Assembly (NCBI GenBank): GCA_016213305.1
Contig: JACRAV010000404.1
Span: forward strand, 1-18,295
DNA from: Candidatus Zixiibacteriota bacterium
GTDB taxonomy: Bacteria; Zixibacteria; MSB-5A5; GN15; FEB-12
Reading direction: 5' to 3'
DNA: 18,295 nt
The position numbers and the translations under genes are program-made. Positions 1 to 7,524 of this stretch are shown here, one piece after another; the first letter of the stretch is position 1; every line of letters starts with the position of its first letter. A model generated the notes under the pieces. The model saw only the letters and a program-made list of their open reading frames with translations, was not told the origin of the DNA and searched no databases.

Positions 1-1473
1 GTGCGGTCCGACGGGCAGTCGCTGACCTTTCTGGCCCGGAAACATGTCAGCCCGATCGCCGGAATTGCCACCGCGCTGGCGATCCTGTTCATCATTGTCA
101 CCGCTCTGGCCGGACTGGCGCTGGTGGTGGTCAATGCGCTGGCCGAATCCGCCTGGGCTACCTTCACCATCGCCGTAACCATGCCCGCCGCGCTGATTGT
201 CGGACTGTATATGTACAAGATCAGGCCGGGTAAGCTGGTCGAGGCCTCGCTGGTCGGAGTGGCCATTGTCATTGCGGGAGTAGTGCTCGGCGAACCTATT
301 TCGCACACCAGTTTCGGCTCCTGGTTTCTTCTGTCTAAACCGGCCCTGTCGATTATTCTCCCATTGTACGGGTTGATTGCGTCAACCCTGCCCGTCTGGC
401 TGTTGTTGTGCCCGCGTGATTATCTCAGTTCGTATATGAAGATCGGGACGGTTGGTCTTCTGGCTCTTGGTATCTTCATCGTCAATCCGATCATCCAGAT
501 GCCGGCGGTCACCCAGTTCATTCACGGCGGCGGGCCGATCATTCCCGGCAAAGTCTGGCCGTTTGTCTGCATCACCATCGCTTGCGGAGCGATCAGCGGC
601 TTCCATGCGCTCATCAGTTCGGGCACCACGCCCAAGATGATCAACAGCGAAGCGGATATCCGGCTGATCAGTTTCGGCTCGATGCTTACCGAGGCGGTGG
701 TTTCCATCCTTGCCCTGATCGCGGCCACCACCATGATTCCCGGCGATTACTTCGCGATCAATCTTTCGCCCGAAGTGTTCAACAAGCTGGGCATGCACGT
801 CACAAATCTGCCGCAGATCGAACAGATGACCGGCGAAGCGCTGGCTGGGCGGGCCGGAGGCGCGGTCTCGCTGGCGGCCGGCATGGCGGTGATCCTTGCG
901 GGAATCAAAGGAATGGGCCACCTGATGGGGTACTGGTACCATTTCGCCATCATGTTCGAGGCATTGTTCATTCTTACGACCGTCGATACCGGCACGCGGG
1001 TGGCGCGTTACATTCTGCAGGAGATCCTCAAGCCGGTGCACCCGAAACTGGCCAGCTCGAACTGGCTTCCCGGAGTCTTCATCAGCGGAGCGATTATCAG
1101 TTTCCTGTGGGGATATCTGGTGTACCACGGCGACATTTCGACCATCTGGCCGATGTTCGGCGTGTCCAATCAGTTGCTGGCCACCCTGGCGCTTTCGATC
1201 GGCACGATCTATATCCTCGAACGCTCCGGGAAATGGGTATATGCGCTCACGACCTTTGTGCCGTCGCTGTTCATGTTCGCCACCACCTTTACGGCGGGGA
1301 TTCTGAATATCACCGACAACTACCTGCCCAAACACAATTTTCAGGGGAATCTCAACGCCGTGCTGACGGTGATCATGCTGATTCTGGTGGTGATCATATT
1401 CGGCGAATCACTGCGGCGGTGTGTCCGATTCTTCCGGACCGCCCGAGTTGCGGCGCAACCGGCCGCAAAATAG
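1..1473 (+). CDS. cstA: CstA family carbon starvation protein, 5'-truncated by the window edge
   Basis: Polytopic inner-membrane transporter of the CstA family, known in enterobacteria for peptide and pyruvate uptake during carbon starvation. The 490 visible codons are almost all transmembrane. Family landmarks are LPVWLLLCPRDYLSSYMKIG at about 130-149, CGAISGFHALISSGTTPK at 195-212, MFEALFILTTVDTGTR at 318-333 and WPMFGVSNQLLA at 383-394. The first codon is GTG, but it aligns inside the family (the RxDGxS stretch about 110 residues into E. coli CstA). The true start therefore lies upstream of the window and this GTG is probably an internal valine. The C-terminus is short compared with E. coli CstA (about 700 aa), as in many compact homologues. 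It ends 8 bp from the convergent neighbour, with no clear hairpin between them. Family identity is very secure; the substrate is not determined by sequence. Confidence 0.95.
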   Translation: MRSDGQSLTFLARKHVSPIAGIATALAILFIIVTALAGLALVVVNALAESAWATFTIAVTMPAALIVGLYMYKIRPGKLVEASLVGVAIVIAGVVLGEPISHTSFGSWFLLSKPALSIILPLYGLIASTLPVWLLLCPRDYLSSYMKIGTVGLLALGIFIVNPIIQMPAVTQFIHGGGPIIPGKVWPFVCITIACGAISGFHALISSGTTPKMINSEADIRLISFGSMLTEAVVSILALIAATTMIPGDYFAINLSPEVFNKLGMHVTNLPQIEQMTGEALAGRAGGAVSLAAGMAVILAGIKGMGHLMGYWYHFAIMFEALFILTTVDTGTRVARYILQEILKPVHPKLASSNWLPGVFISGAIISFLWGYLVYHGDISTIWPMFGVSNQLLATLALSIGTIYILERSGKWVYALTTFVPSLFMFATTFTAGILNITDNYLPKHNFQGNLNAVLTVIMLILVVIIFGESLRRCVRFFRTARVAAQPAAK

Positions 1474-1481
1474 CTTCCCGC

Positions 1482-2015
1482 TTAGCGGCGCAGAGTCCAG
1501 CGCAACAGTAGCAATCCGCCAATTCCGAGAAATACGCCGAGCGAAAGCCGGACATACATGGCCCAGTCCTCGCGCGCATACAGCAGTGAATATCCCGGAT
1601 TTTGCGGATTGTAGTGGACGGTGACGGTGTCCCCCGCCGCATACTCGGCGGTGAGTTTGGAAGACTCGTCCTGTCGGATTCTGCGGTTGCCGAAACTGGG
1701 TACCCCCAGCGAGGTTGAGTCGGTGAAGACGGTCTCACCGACCCGGTAGGTATAGACGATCAGGGGGCGGATTGCCCGATCCCCGACGATTTCCGACCGG
1801 ATAACGGTTCCTGTCACGGTCGGCCACGCTTTGACCCGGCGGGCACTTCGAATTTCCCCCAGGTCCCAGATCACCAGCCACACACAGGTGACGAACATCA
1901 GAACCGATAAGACCAGCAACCATCCCTTGGGGGTGCGTCGGGTCCGCCGCCAGCTTAGCGCGGCCAGCCCGGCCACGACAAAGAGGGCGATCAGTAGGGA
2001 TAGGGCGGTCTGCAT
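1482..2015 (-). CDS. DUF3592-type membrane protein
   Basis: Small membrane protein of 177 aa with no known biochemical role. Hydrophobic segments lie at about 2-21, 31-50 and 153-172. Between the second and third is a soluble beta-rich stretch carrying the DUF3592 hallmarks: WPTVTGTV at 64-71, a Y-x-Y-x-V-G-x-x-V-F strand around 88-97, and the AGDTVTVHYNPQNP region at about 127-140 followed by S-L-L. This layout (membrane, small beta domain, membrane) is normal for the family. The ATG at 2013-2015 is the only sensible start, since it opens directly into the first hydrophobic segment. The Shine-Dalgarno sequence is weak. The gene converges on cstA, with stop codons separated by 8 bp, and is divergent from the bactofilin-like gene. 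I saw no convincing promoter in the 138 bp shared with that gene. Confidence 0.8.
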   Translation of the reverse strand: MQTALSLLIALFVVAGLAALSWRRTRRTPKGWLLVLSVLMFVTCVWLVIWDLGEIRSARRVKAWPTVTGTVIRSEIVGDRAIRPLIVYTYRVGETVFTDSTSLGVPSFGNRRIRQDESSKLTAEYAAGDTVTVHYNPQNPGYSLLYAREDWAMYVRLSLGVFLGIGGLLLLRWTLRR

Positions 2016-2153
2016 GGCAACTCATTGACTCGGTTGGGCTCAACATATCGCATCCGGTCCCGTCCCAGAAGCAATTTTTTTCGGTTGTTTTTGTCGGTGT
2101 CTCCCTGCAACTTACGGCGACTCTGGGCGTAGATGATGAAAGGACCTCGGCCC

Positions 2154-3413
2154 ATGCGATTATTCACCCTTTGCCACAGATTGAAAGTCTTCCCACTTTT
2201 CATGGCCGCCGGCGCTTGGTTGTGGGGGATGGGCGTCTCAGCATCTGTCTTTCAAAAGGGAAAGCAGGTGGTCATTTCGAATTTGCATGTCATCGATGAC
2301 GATCTTTACGTATGGGGTGAAGACTTTTCAATGGAGGGAACGATCAACGGCGATCTGACCGTCGGAGCGATGGGTGTTAAAATCTACGGCCAGGTGTCCA
2401 GGGCGGTCAATGTCTCCGGTTTGAAGGTCTTATACGCCGGCAAGTGCGGCGGTGCGTACCGATCCTGTGTGTACGAACAGACAATCGAGGGGGTGGTGGG
2501 TGGCTCGGCTGTCGCCATCGGTAATTTGATTGAACTGGGGAAGGGGGCGGTGGTTGAGCATGATTTCTGGGCCGCCGGGGGGACGTTGCGCCTCGACGGA
2601 CTGGTCAAAGGAAGAGTCTGGGCACGAGTCAGGCATATCGTTATCACCGGCCAGATCAACGGGAATGTGGAACTTCATAGCGAGAACCTGACTATCCGAC
2701 CTCCTGCAATCATAAACGGAAATCTTACCTATTATTCGAATAATGCGCCCGATATTGATACCGCCGGGGTCACGATCACCGGTACGGTGCGCCACGAGCG
2801 GCCCGATTCCGGTGCGTTGGAACATCGGTTAAGTATTGTCCAGAACACCCTCTTTCGCATTTCCGGTCTGATTGCGGCATTTCTCCTTGGCGCCATTCTT
2901 TTGCGTTTCTGCTGCCCGTACGTGGAAACTTCATTCCGGCTGGTTACGGCTAATTTCGCCACTTCGCTGGCGGCCGGCCTGGTGTTACTCGGAGTGATCG
3001 TGCTGAGTCTGATTGTGCTGATGATGTCGGCGTTGGCCGGCCTGATAGGTCAGGCGCTGATCGCCTCCGGCGGTGCCGGTTCGGTGTTCGGCTCGATCCT
3101 GCTGGTGTTTTCGATTCTGGCCCTGCCGATTTCGGGATTTTTCGGGCTGTCCGGCTCAATCATTTTCTATCTGGGGCGAATCGTGGTCGCTCTACTCGTG
3201 GGCGGCCTTGTCACCCGCCAATTGTCGGCGGATCGCAGAGTTCCCGGCTACGGCGCCATGTTTCTCGGACTTCTCATTCTGAGCGCGTTATTTGCCGTCC
3301 CGTACGCCGGTACCCTGATTTATCTGGTGGTTGCCACCATCGGCGCCGGAGCGTTGGTGGTGGGCGTAAAACGGTGTCGGGAAGCGATGCGGCAATCAGC
3401 CGCCGGCGCTTAG
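2154..3413 (+). CDS. Membrane protein with N-terminal bactofilin-like (polymer-forming) beta domain
   Basis: Predicted 419-aa envelope protein. A hydrophobic leader (residues about 11-31) looks like a signal peptide or N-anchor. It is followed by about 180 residues of short-period beta repeats with the bactofilin rhythm (GTINGDLTVGAMGVKIYGQV, then GQINGNVELHSENLTIRPPA, then IINGNLTYYS). The C-terminal half has four or five membrane segments, at about 236-255, 271-297, 311-339, 340-354 and 366-395. This domain pairing resembles 'polymer-forming cytoskeletal protein' entries with a membrane tail. Start choice: ATG 2154 has AAAGGA at 2139-2144 with a 9-nt spacer, whereas the in-frame ATG codons at 2133 and 2136 lack a usable site. 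It may organise envelope structures or act in quality control, but that is inference. The stop overlaps the stop of the convergent gene. Confidence 0.75.
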   Translation: MRLFTLCHRLKVFPLFMAAGAWLWGMGVSASVFQKGKQVVISNLHVIDDDLYVWGEDFSMEGTINGDLTVGAMGVKIYGQVSRAVNVSGLKVLYAGKCGGAYRSCVYEQTIEGVVGGSAVAIGNLIELGKGAVVEHDFWAAGGTLRLDGLVKGRVWARVRHIVITGQINGNVELHSENLTIRPPAIINGNLTYYSNNAPDIDTAGVTITGTVRHERPDSGALEHRLSIVQNTLFRISGLIAAFLLGAILLRFCCPYVETSFRLVTANFATSLAAGLVLLGVIVLSLIVLMMSALAGLIGQALIASGGAGSVFGSILLVFSILALPISGFFGLSGSIIFYLGRIVVALLVGGLVTRQLSADRRVPGYGAMFLGLLILSALFAVPYAGTLIYLVVATIGAGALVVGVKRCREAMRQSAAGA

Positions 3414-5125
3414 TATCCGCCGGCGCGTCCGCCGTAGCGCCAGTCCGCGACCGGCAACATGACGCCTGACGGTTCAAACGCGATCAGGTTCACGTCGCCC
3501 CACGGGTCCTTCTCATCGAGGCGATACCCCATCTGCACCAGCGCCTGTTTCGTCTCAGGGGCATAATCATGCTGACCCCGTTCAAATGAAATGACATCGG
3601 GTTGCCATTGATGGTGGAATCGGGCGTGAGCCACCGCGTCGGGAGGCGAGAGATGAAATCGGGTGATGTTCAGGACAGTTTCGGCAATGGTCGTGATGAT
3701 TTTCGAACCACCCGGCGTACCAAGCGCAAGCAGAGGCCGACCCTGTTTGAGAATGATCGTCGGCGCCATCGATGACAACATACGTTTCCCCGGCTCGATC
3801 TTGTTGGCCTCGCCGCCGATCAAGCCATATATATTGGGCACGCCCGGCTTGATGGAAAAGTCGTCCATCTCGTTGTTTAACAGAAATCCGGTTCCGCGGA
3901 CTACCAGACACGAACCAAAGGTATCATTGAGCGTGTAAGTCAAGACCACCACATTCCCCTTGGCGTCGGCCACCGAAATGTGGGTGGTGTTGCTCGACTC
4001 CCGCCCGGACAGGTAACCGGCGGAGACGCTTTCGGAGGAACCGGCACGGTCTTTTGGTATGAGCGCCCGTCGCGAGGACAGATACGCGCTGTCGAGAAGC
4101 TTGTCGGGTACCGGGTAGAAGGCCGGGTCACCCAGATGGGTGGCGCGATCGGCGTACGACAGTCGGGCCGCTTCGCATACCAGATGAACATATTCGGGCG
4201 ACGAGGGCGACCAGCGACCAAAGGAATACGGCTCGATCAGCTTCAGCATCTGCCCGAGACAGATACCGCCGGAACTGGGCGGTCCCATGCTCACCACTTC
4301 CAACGAGTCGAAGGTGAACCTGAGTGGTTGCCGCCATTCTGTCACATAGCCGGCCAGATCGTCGGCCGTGATCAGGCCGCCGTGCTGTTGCATGCAGGCC
4401 ACGATGCGCTCGGCAATTTCGCCCCGATAGAAAGCGTCGGGGCCGTCCGAGCCGATCATGCGGAGGGTTCGGCCAAGGTCCTTCTGTACCAGTGTGTCGC
4501 CGGCGCGGGGGAATCCGGAATGGGCGAATATCTCGGTCGTTTCGTCAAAGTGGCGAAGTCTGGCGGAATCCTCGGCAAATCTCTCCGCCAGTTTGTCATT
4601 GACTACGAAGCCGTTCTCGGCGTGCTGTACCGCGGGCGCTACCAAATCGGACCACGGCAGAGAACCATATTTCTTCCATAGAGCGTGCAGTCCGGCCACC
4701 GTGCCCGGTACCCCGGCCGCTTTGGCGCCGAGCGTCGAGGCCGACGGAATGACCTGGCCGGTCGAATCGAGAAACATCTTTTCATCGGCGGCCGCCGGAG
4801 CCGTCTCCCGGAAATCCAGCGACACAATTTCGCCGGTCTTGCCATTGCGCACCAGCGCGAATCCACCCCCGCCGATATTTCCCGCAGGCGGATAAACTAC
4901 CGACAGCGCAAAAGCTGTCGCTACGGCGACATCGATCGCATTTCCTCCGCGCGCAAATATCCGCTCTCCCACTTGTGTGGCAAGCGGCGAGACGGTTGAC
5001 AACGCTCCCCTCGTGTACATCTTCTTGACCGCAACGCCCGAACATCCGACCCATAACAAAGTCAGCGTGACACCGAGCAAGCTCAGTATCACGCTGGAAA
5101 CGAGTAGCGCGCGCCGCAGATTCAT
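3410..5125 (-). CDS. ggt: Gamma-glutamyltranspeptidase, exported
   Basis: Cleaves gamma-glutamyl bonds (glutathione and relatives) by hydrolysis or transfer. It belongs to the N-terminal nucleophile hydrolases and should self-cleave into large and small subunits. Numbering from ATG 5125 (571 aa): the maturation site and nucleophile is Thr380 in SSNTTHISV; Arg106 in the DFRETAP motif should bind the substrate alpha-carboxylate; NNEMDDF at 417-423 supplies binding acids; the oxyanion serines are in KRMLSSMAP at about 447-455; GTPGGS lies at 469-474. The lid loop (KPGVPNIYGLIGGEAN) is present. The N-terminus is a hydrophobic signal ending in WVGC, a poor lipobox because Trp replaces the usual Leu at -3. 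ATG 5170 is also in frame but would overlap the upstream gene by 32 nt and put 15 polar residues before the signal, so 5125 is preferred. Neither start has a strong Shine-Dalgarno. It lies 13 bp after the glycosidase gene, probably in one operon. Confidence 0.95.
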   Translation of the reverse strand: MNLRRALLVSSVILSLLGVTLTLLWVGCSGVAVKKMYTRGALSTVSPLATQVGERIFARGGNAIDVAVATAFALSVVYPPAGNIGGGGFALVRNGKTGEIVSLDFRETAPAAADEKMFLDSTGQVIPSASTLGAKAAGVPGTVAGLHALWKKYGSLPWSDLVAPAVQHAENGFVVNDKLAERFAEDSARLRHFDETTEIFAHSGFPRAGDTLVQKDLGRTLRMIGSDGPDAFYRGEIAERIVACMQQHGGLITADDLAGYVTEWRQPLRFTFDSLEVVSMGPPSSGGICLGQMLKLIEPYSFGRWSPSSPEYVHLVCEAARLSYADRATHLGDPAFYPVPDKLLDSAYLSSRRALIPKDRAGSSESVSAGYLSGRESSNTTHISVADAKGNVVVLTYTLNDTFGSCLVVRGTGFLLNNEMDDFSIKPGVPNIYGLIGGEANKIEPGKRMLSSMAPTIILKQGRPLLALGTPGGSKIITTIAETVLNITRFHLSPPDAVAHARFHHQWQPDVISFERGQHDYAPETKQALVQMGYRLDEKDPWGDVNLIAFEPSGVMLPVADWRYGGRAGGY

Positions 5126-5138
5126 CGAAGGATTCGGC

Positions 5139-7319
5139 TCATCTCTTTTCGACCAGGAAGGCCAGACCATCGGGGAAATTCACTCGCAGTGGAATTCCGG
5201 TTTTCAGATCCTTGGCGGTGGTCTTGATCGGCTCGGCGGTTTCGCCCGCGAACAGGTCGGTCAATTTGACGGTAGCGGCCGAAAATCCCGCCTGTTTGAG
5301 ATCGACCTGAACAATGACTTCCTTGTTGCGGGCTTCCATGCCGTCGGACAATTCGCCCGGGGGAGGGGCAACCACAAACAGCACCCCTTTCTTGTCGCCA
5401 CAGTAAAAACTCAGATCAACCGACGGATCGGAACACCGGAACCAGGTGGTGATCTTTTCTCCCTCAAGCAGGGATTCGAGAAACGCCAGCTTCCGATGAT
5501 CGCCGCCGGAGGCGACATCGAACGAGAAGAAATACAAGCTTCCCTTGAACCGGGTTGAACAGACCGCCACGATCTTCTGATCGGCCTTGGCCAGTTTCTT
5601 GACCTTGCCGTCATCGGTGGTCTTGATCGACGCATAGGTGTGGCTGGTAAAGACGCCGTTCTTATGTTCAATTTCGGCGATACCGTAATCGGTGGTGGTT
5701 TTGATGCGGAAGTGGTTGGCGAGGACGGCGCACGGCTTGAACTCTTCGTCGTATTTCGGCATATGGCCGACCATGAAGATCGTCACGCCCGCTTTGGCCA
5801 GCTCCACCAGCCCCTCCTGATCCCTCTCCGACATGACCTCGGCCGACGGCACGAACACCACTTTGTATTTCTTCATCGACTCCCAGTCGCGATTCTCGCG
5901 GATCCCGTACGCCAGCTTCAGCCGCATCAGGTCGCGGCAGAAACCGACCGCGGTGTCATCCAGCAGACGCGGCACATAGGTGAATTCTTCCTTGCTGGAT
6001 ACCAGGCGAAGCCACGAAAGGAACCGGTTGCCGAGCACGGCGACTTTCGGCTCAAACTCCATTTCCTCAAAACCGATGGTCGAAACGGCGGTCGTGAAAT
6101 TGCGGACGACGTCGAATCCTTCCGCCACCGTACCGTCGAAATGCAACGGCGCCCCCTGCCAGTGATCGCGATCGACGAACATGTAATGGTTAAGTCCCTT
6201 GAACCCGGCCGACGATGCGGCCGCGAGATAAAAGCGGCGTTCCGCCTCGGTCACCGGCGACAACTTGGCTTCCCGCTCGGGGTCGGTCGCCGCCCGCCCG
6301 GAGGTGAAACTGCTGGCGAACGCAAACCCATACTCCGCTTTCAGGAACCGCGCCTTGTTCACCAGATCGAAATAGCTTCCCTCGGGAAGGACATTGCTCC
6401 CCAAAAAAGGCGAGCGGTCTTCGGGCACCAGATTGAAGGCCGGCAGAAGATCGCCCGACCGGAAATACAGCGACCGGAACATGAGCGGCTCCACCGTGTA
6501 GGCGGTGAACATGTCTTCGGCGGTCGCCAGATAGGTGTTCAGCAGGTACTGACGGAATTTGATCCAGTCAATGACCTTGGGATAGTTCTCCAGTTTCAGG
6601 TCATCGAACTTCCGCGGCGGTTCCACTTTCTCAAACGACTCGTTCTTCTCTTTGTAGCGGGCGTTGAGCTTCTTGATATCCTCGTACAAACCGGAGAGAA
6701 AATCCGGGTAATAGCGCGACACGATATCCGGATTGTAGTCGGCGCTCCCGGGATCCAGAAGGCGGGCGAAGGAAGTTTCGTGATCCAGCTCGACCATGAA
6801 GATCGGTCCGCGCGGATGGATGTAGTTTTTGGTTATCTCGATGAACGCCCGGAAAAATGTTTTCAGATGAAATTGGAAATTGCTGTGCAAAAAGCTCGGC
6901 AGATACCCGCCGTCAACACCGTTCGCATCGGGAATCTTGACTTCGTGCCCGGCGGCGTTGCGGGCCAGGATCTTTATGTCGTTAAAGAGATACTTGGGAA
7001 GTCCGCCGTACGGCAGTTGGCCGGCCACCCACGGCCCGGGACGAAGGATGACTTTGAAGCTGAACTCCCGCGCCAGCTCAAGAAAGACCACCAAATCCTT
7101 GCGGGGATCGTCGTAACCGTTGAAGTCGATATGCTTGGTATGATCCTGATGGACCCCCCATGGGACGGTCGAGGTGATGACACGAAAGCCGGCCCGTTTG
7201 ATCCGCTCAAAGCAGATCGACCAGTATTTCTTCTCGACGCGGAAGTAATGAAACTCGGCGGCGTACGCGTGGTACGTTTCCTTGCCAATTGAGAACTTGT
7301 TCCCGATAATTCCAAGCAT
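5139..7319 (-). CDS. GH35-like beta-galactosidase/exo-glycosidase, cytoplasmic
   Basis: 726-aa (alpha/beta)8-barrel glycosidase without a signal peptide. The N-terminus carries GH35 landmarks: AAEFHYFRVEKKYW at about 20-33, STVPWGVHQ at 50-58 and RPGPWVAGQLPYGGLP at 93-108. GPIFMVELDHETSF at 171-184 aligns with the acid/base strand, making Glu181 the likely proton donor. Glu329 in FLKAEYGFAFASSF is a plausible nucleophile. Residues about 420-545 look like the Rossmann-type trimerisation domain seen in GH42 and in archaeal GH35 exo-beta-glucosaminidases, followed by beta domains. The Asn that normally precedes the acid/base Glu in clan GH-A is His180 here. The substrate is therefore open: beta-galactoside, glucosaminide or other. 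The start ATG at 7319 has AAGGA (7325-7329, minus strand) with a 5-nt spacer. It is first in a probable operon with the transpeptidase gene. Confidence 0.75.
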   Translation of the reverse strand: MLGIIGNKFSIGKETYHAYAAEFHYFRVEKKYWSICFERIKRAGFRVITSTVPWGVHQDHTKHIDFNGYDDPRKDLVVFLELAREFSFKVILRPGPWVAGQLPYGGLPKYLFNDIKILARNAAGHEVKIPDANGVDGGYLPSFLHSNFQFHLKTFFRAFIEITKNYIHPRGPIFMVELDHETSFARLLDPGSADYNPDIVSRYYPDFLSGLYEDIKKLNARYKEKNESFEKVEPPRKFDDLKLENYPKVIDWIKFRQYLLNTYLATAEDMFTAYTVEPLMFRSLYFRSGDLLPAFNLVPEDRSPFLGSNVLPEGSYFDLVNKARFLKAEYGFAFASSFTSGRAATDPEREAKLSPVTEAERRFYLAAASSAGFKGLNHYMFVDRDHWQGAPLHFDGTVAEGFDVVRNFTTAVSTIGFEEMEFEPKVAVLGNRFLSWLRLVSSKEEFTYVPRLLDDTAVGFCRDLMRLKLAYGIRENRDWESMKKYKVVFVPSAEVMSERDQEGLVELAKAGVTIFMVGHMPKYDEEFKPCAVLANHFRIKTTTDYGIAEIEHKNGVFTSHTYASIKTTDDGKVKKLAKADQKIVAVCSTRFKGSLYFFSFDVASGGDHRKLAFLESLLEGEKITTWFRCSDPSVDLSFYCGDKKGVLFVVAPPPGELSDGMEARNKEVIVQVDLKQAGFSAATVKLTDLFAGETAEPIKTTAKDLKTGIPLRVNFPDGLAFLVEKR

Positions 7320-7324
7320 ATAAG

Positions 7325-7329
7325 TCCTT
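7325..7329 (-). promoter_or_regulatory. Shine-Dalgarno of the GH35-like gene
   Basis: AAGGA on the minus strand, 5 nt before ATG 7319. It fixes the start of the glycosidase. Confidence 0.6.
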
Positions 7330-7364
7330 GCCAGTCAATGATTTAACTAATCACAGAGCACCGG

Positions 7365-7404
7365 ATTGACATTTAGCATACCACAAAGTGATATTCTTGT
7401 CAAT
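7365..7404. promoter_or_regulatory. Inverted repeat spanning the glycosidase-ggt promoter (candidate operator)
   Basis: ATTGACA at 7365-7371 and its exact reverse complement TGTCAAT at 7398-7404, with 26 bp between. One arm covers the -35 box and the other the predicted start of transcription. This could bind a dimeric repressor with widely spaced half-sites. It could also be coincidence, because a consensus -35 box is itself TTGACA. Confidence 0.35.
7375..7403 (-). promoter_or_regulatory. Sigma-70 type promoter for the glycosidase-ggt operon
   Basis: Minus-strand TTGACA (7403-7398), a 17-nt spacer and TATGCT (7380-7375). The -35 is perfect, the spacing optimal and the -10 good. Transcription would start near 7368, giving a leader of about 50 nt before ATG 7319. 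Confidence 0.75.
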
Positions 7405-7472
7405 AGAAATCGCGTAATCCCTTGTGTGAGAAAGCGTTATCTTTCCGGGTCCCGCTCATCACCAGAGAAATG

Positions 7473-7500
7473 AAAAACCCCCGGCCCAAACCGGGGGTTT
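7473..7500 (-). terminator. Rho-independent terminator of the sorting-domain protein gene
   Basis: Perfect 10-bp stem AAACCCCCGG (7475-7484) and CCGGGGGTTT (7491-7500) with a 6-nt loop. On the minus strand it ends in five T, about 25 nt after the stop at 7525. The rest of 7320-7524 holds only the operon promoter region upstream of the glycosidase. Confidence 0.9.
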
Positions 7501-7524
7501 ATATGAATAGTCTGTAGATCGAAC

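Noticed and set aside
2025..2051. Plus-strand promoter TTGACT...TATCGC before the bactofilin-like gene
   Set aside because: The spacer is only 15 nt and the -10 is poor, so I did not annotate it. The true promoter in 2016-2153 was not resolved.
5640..7292. Long plus-strand open frame (550 codons) opposite the glycosidase gene
   Set aside because: It is antisense to a gene with clear family motifs, is rich in Arg, Gly and His with no recognisable domain, and is explained by codon bias of the opposite strand. The frames at 382-1335 (minus), 582-1511 (plus), 3980-4681 (plus), 9279-10433 (plus) and 15794-16609 (plus) were rejected for the same reason.
7366..7394. Divergent plus-strand promoter starting from TTGACA at 7366-7371
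   Set aside because: No acceptable -10 box lies at 16-18 nt, and no plus-strand gene follows downstream. The TTGACA is better explained as one arm of the inverted repeat.
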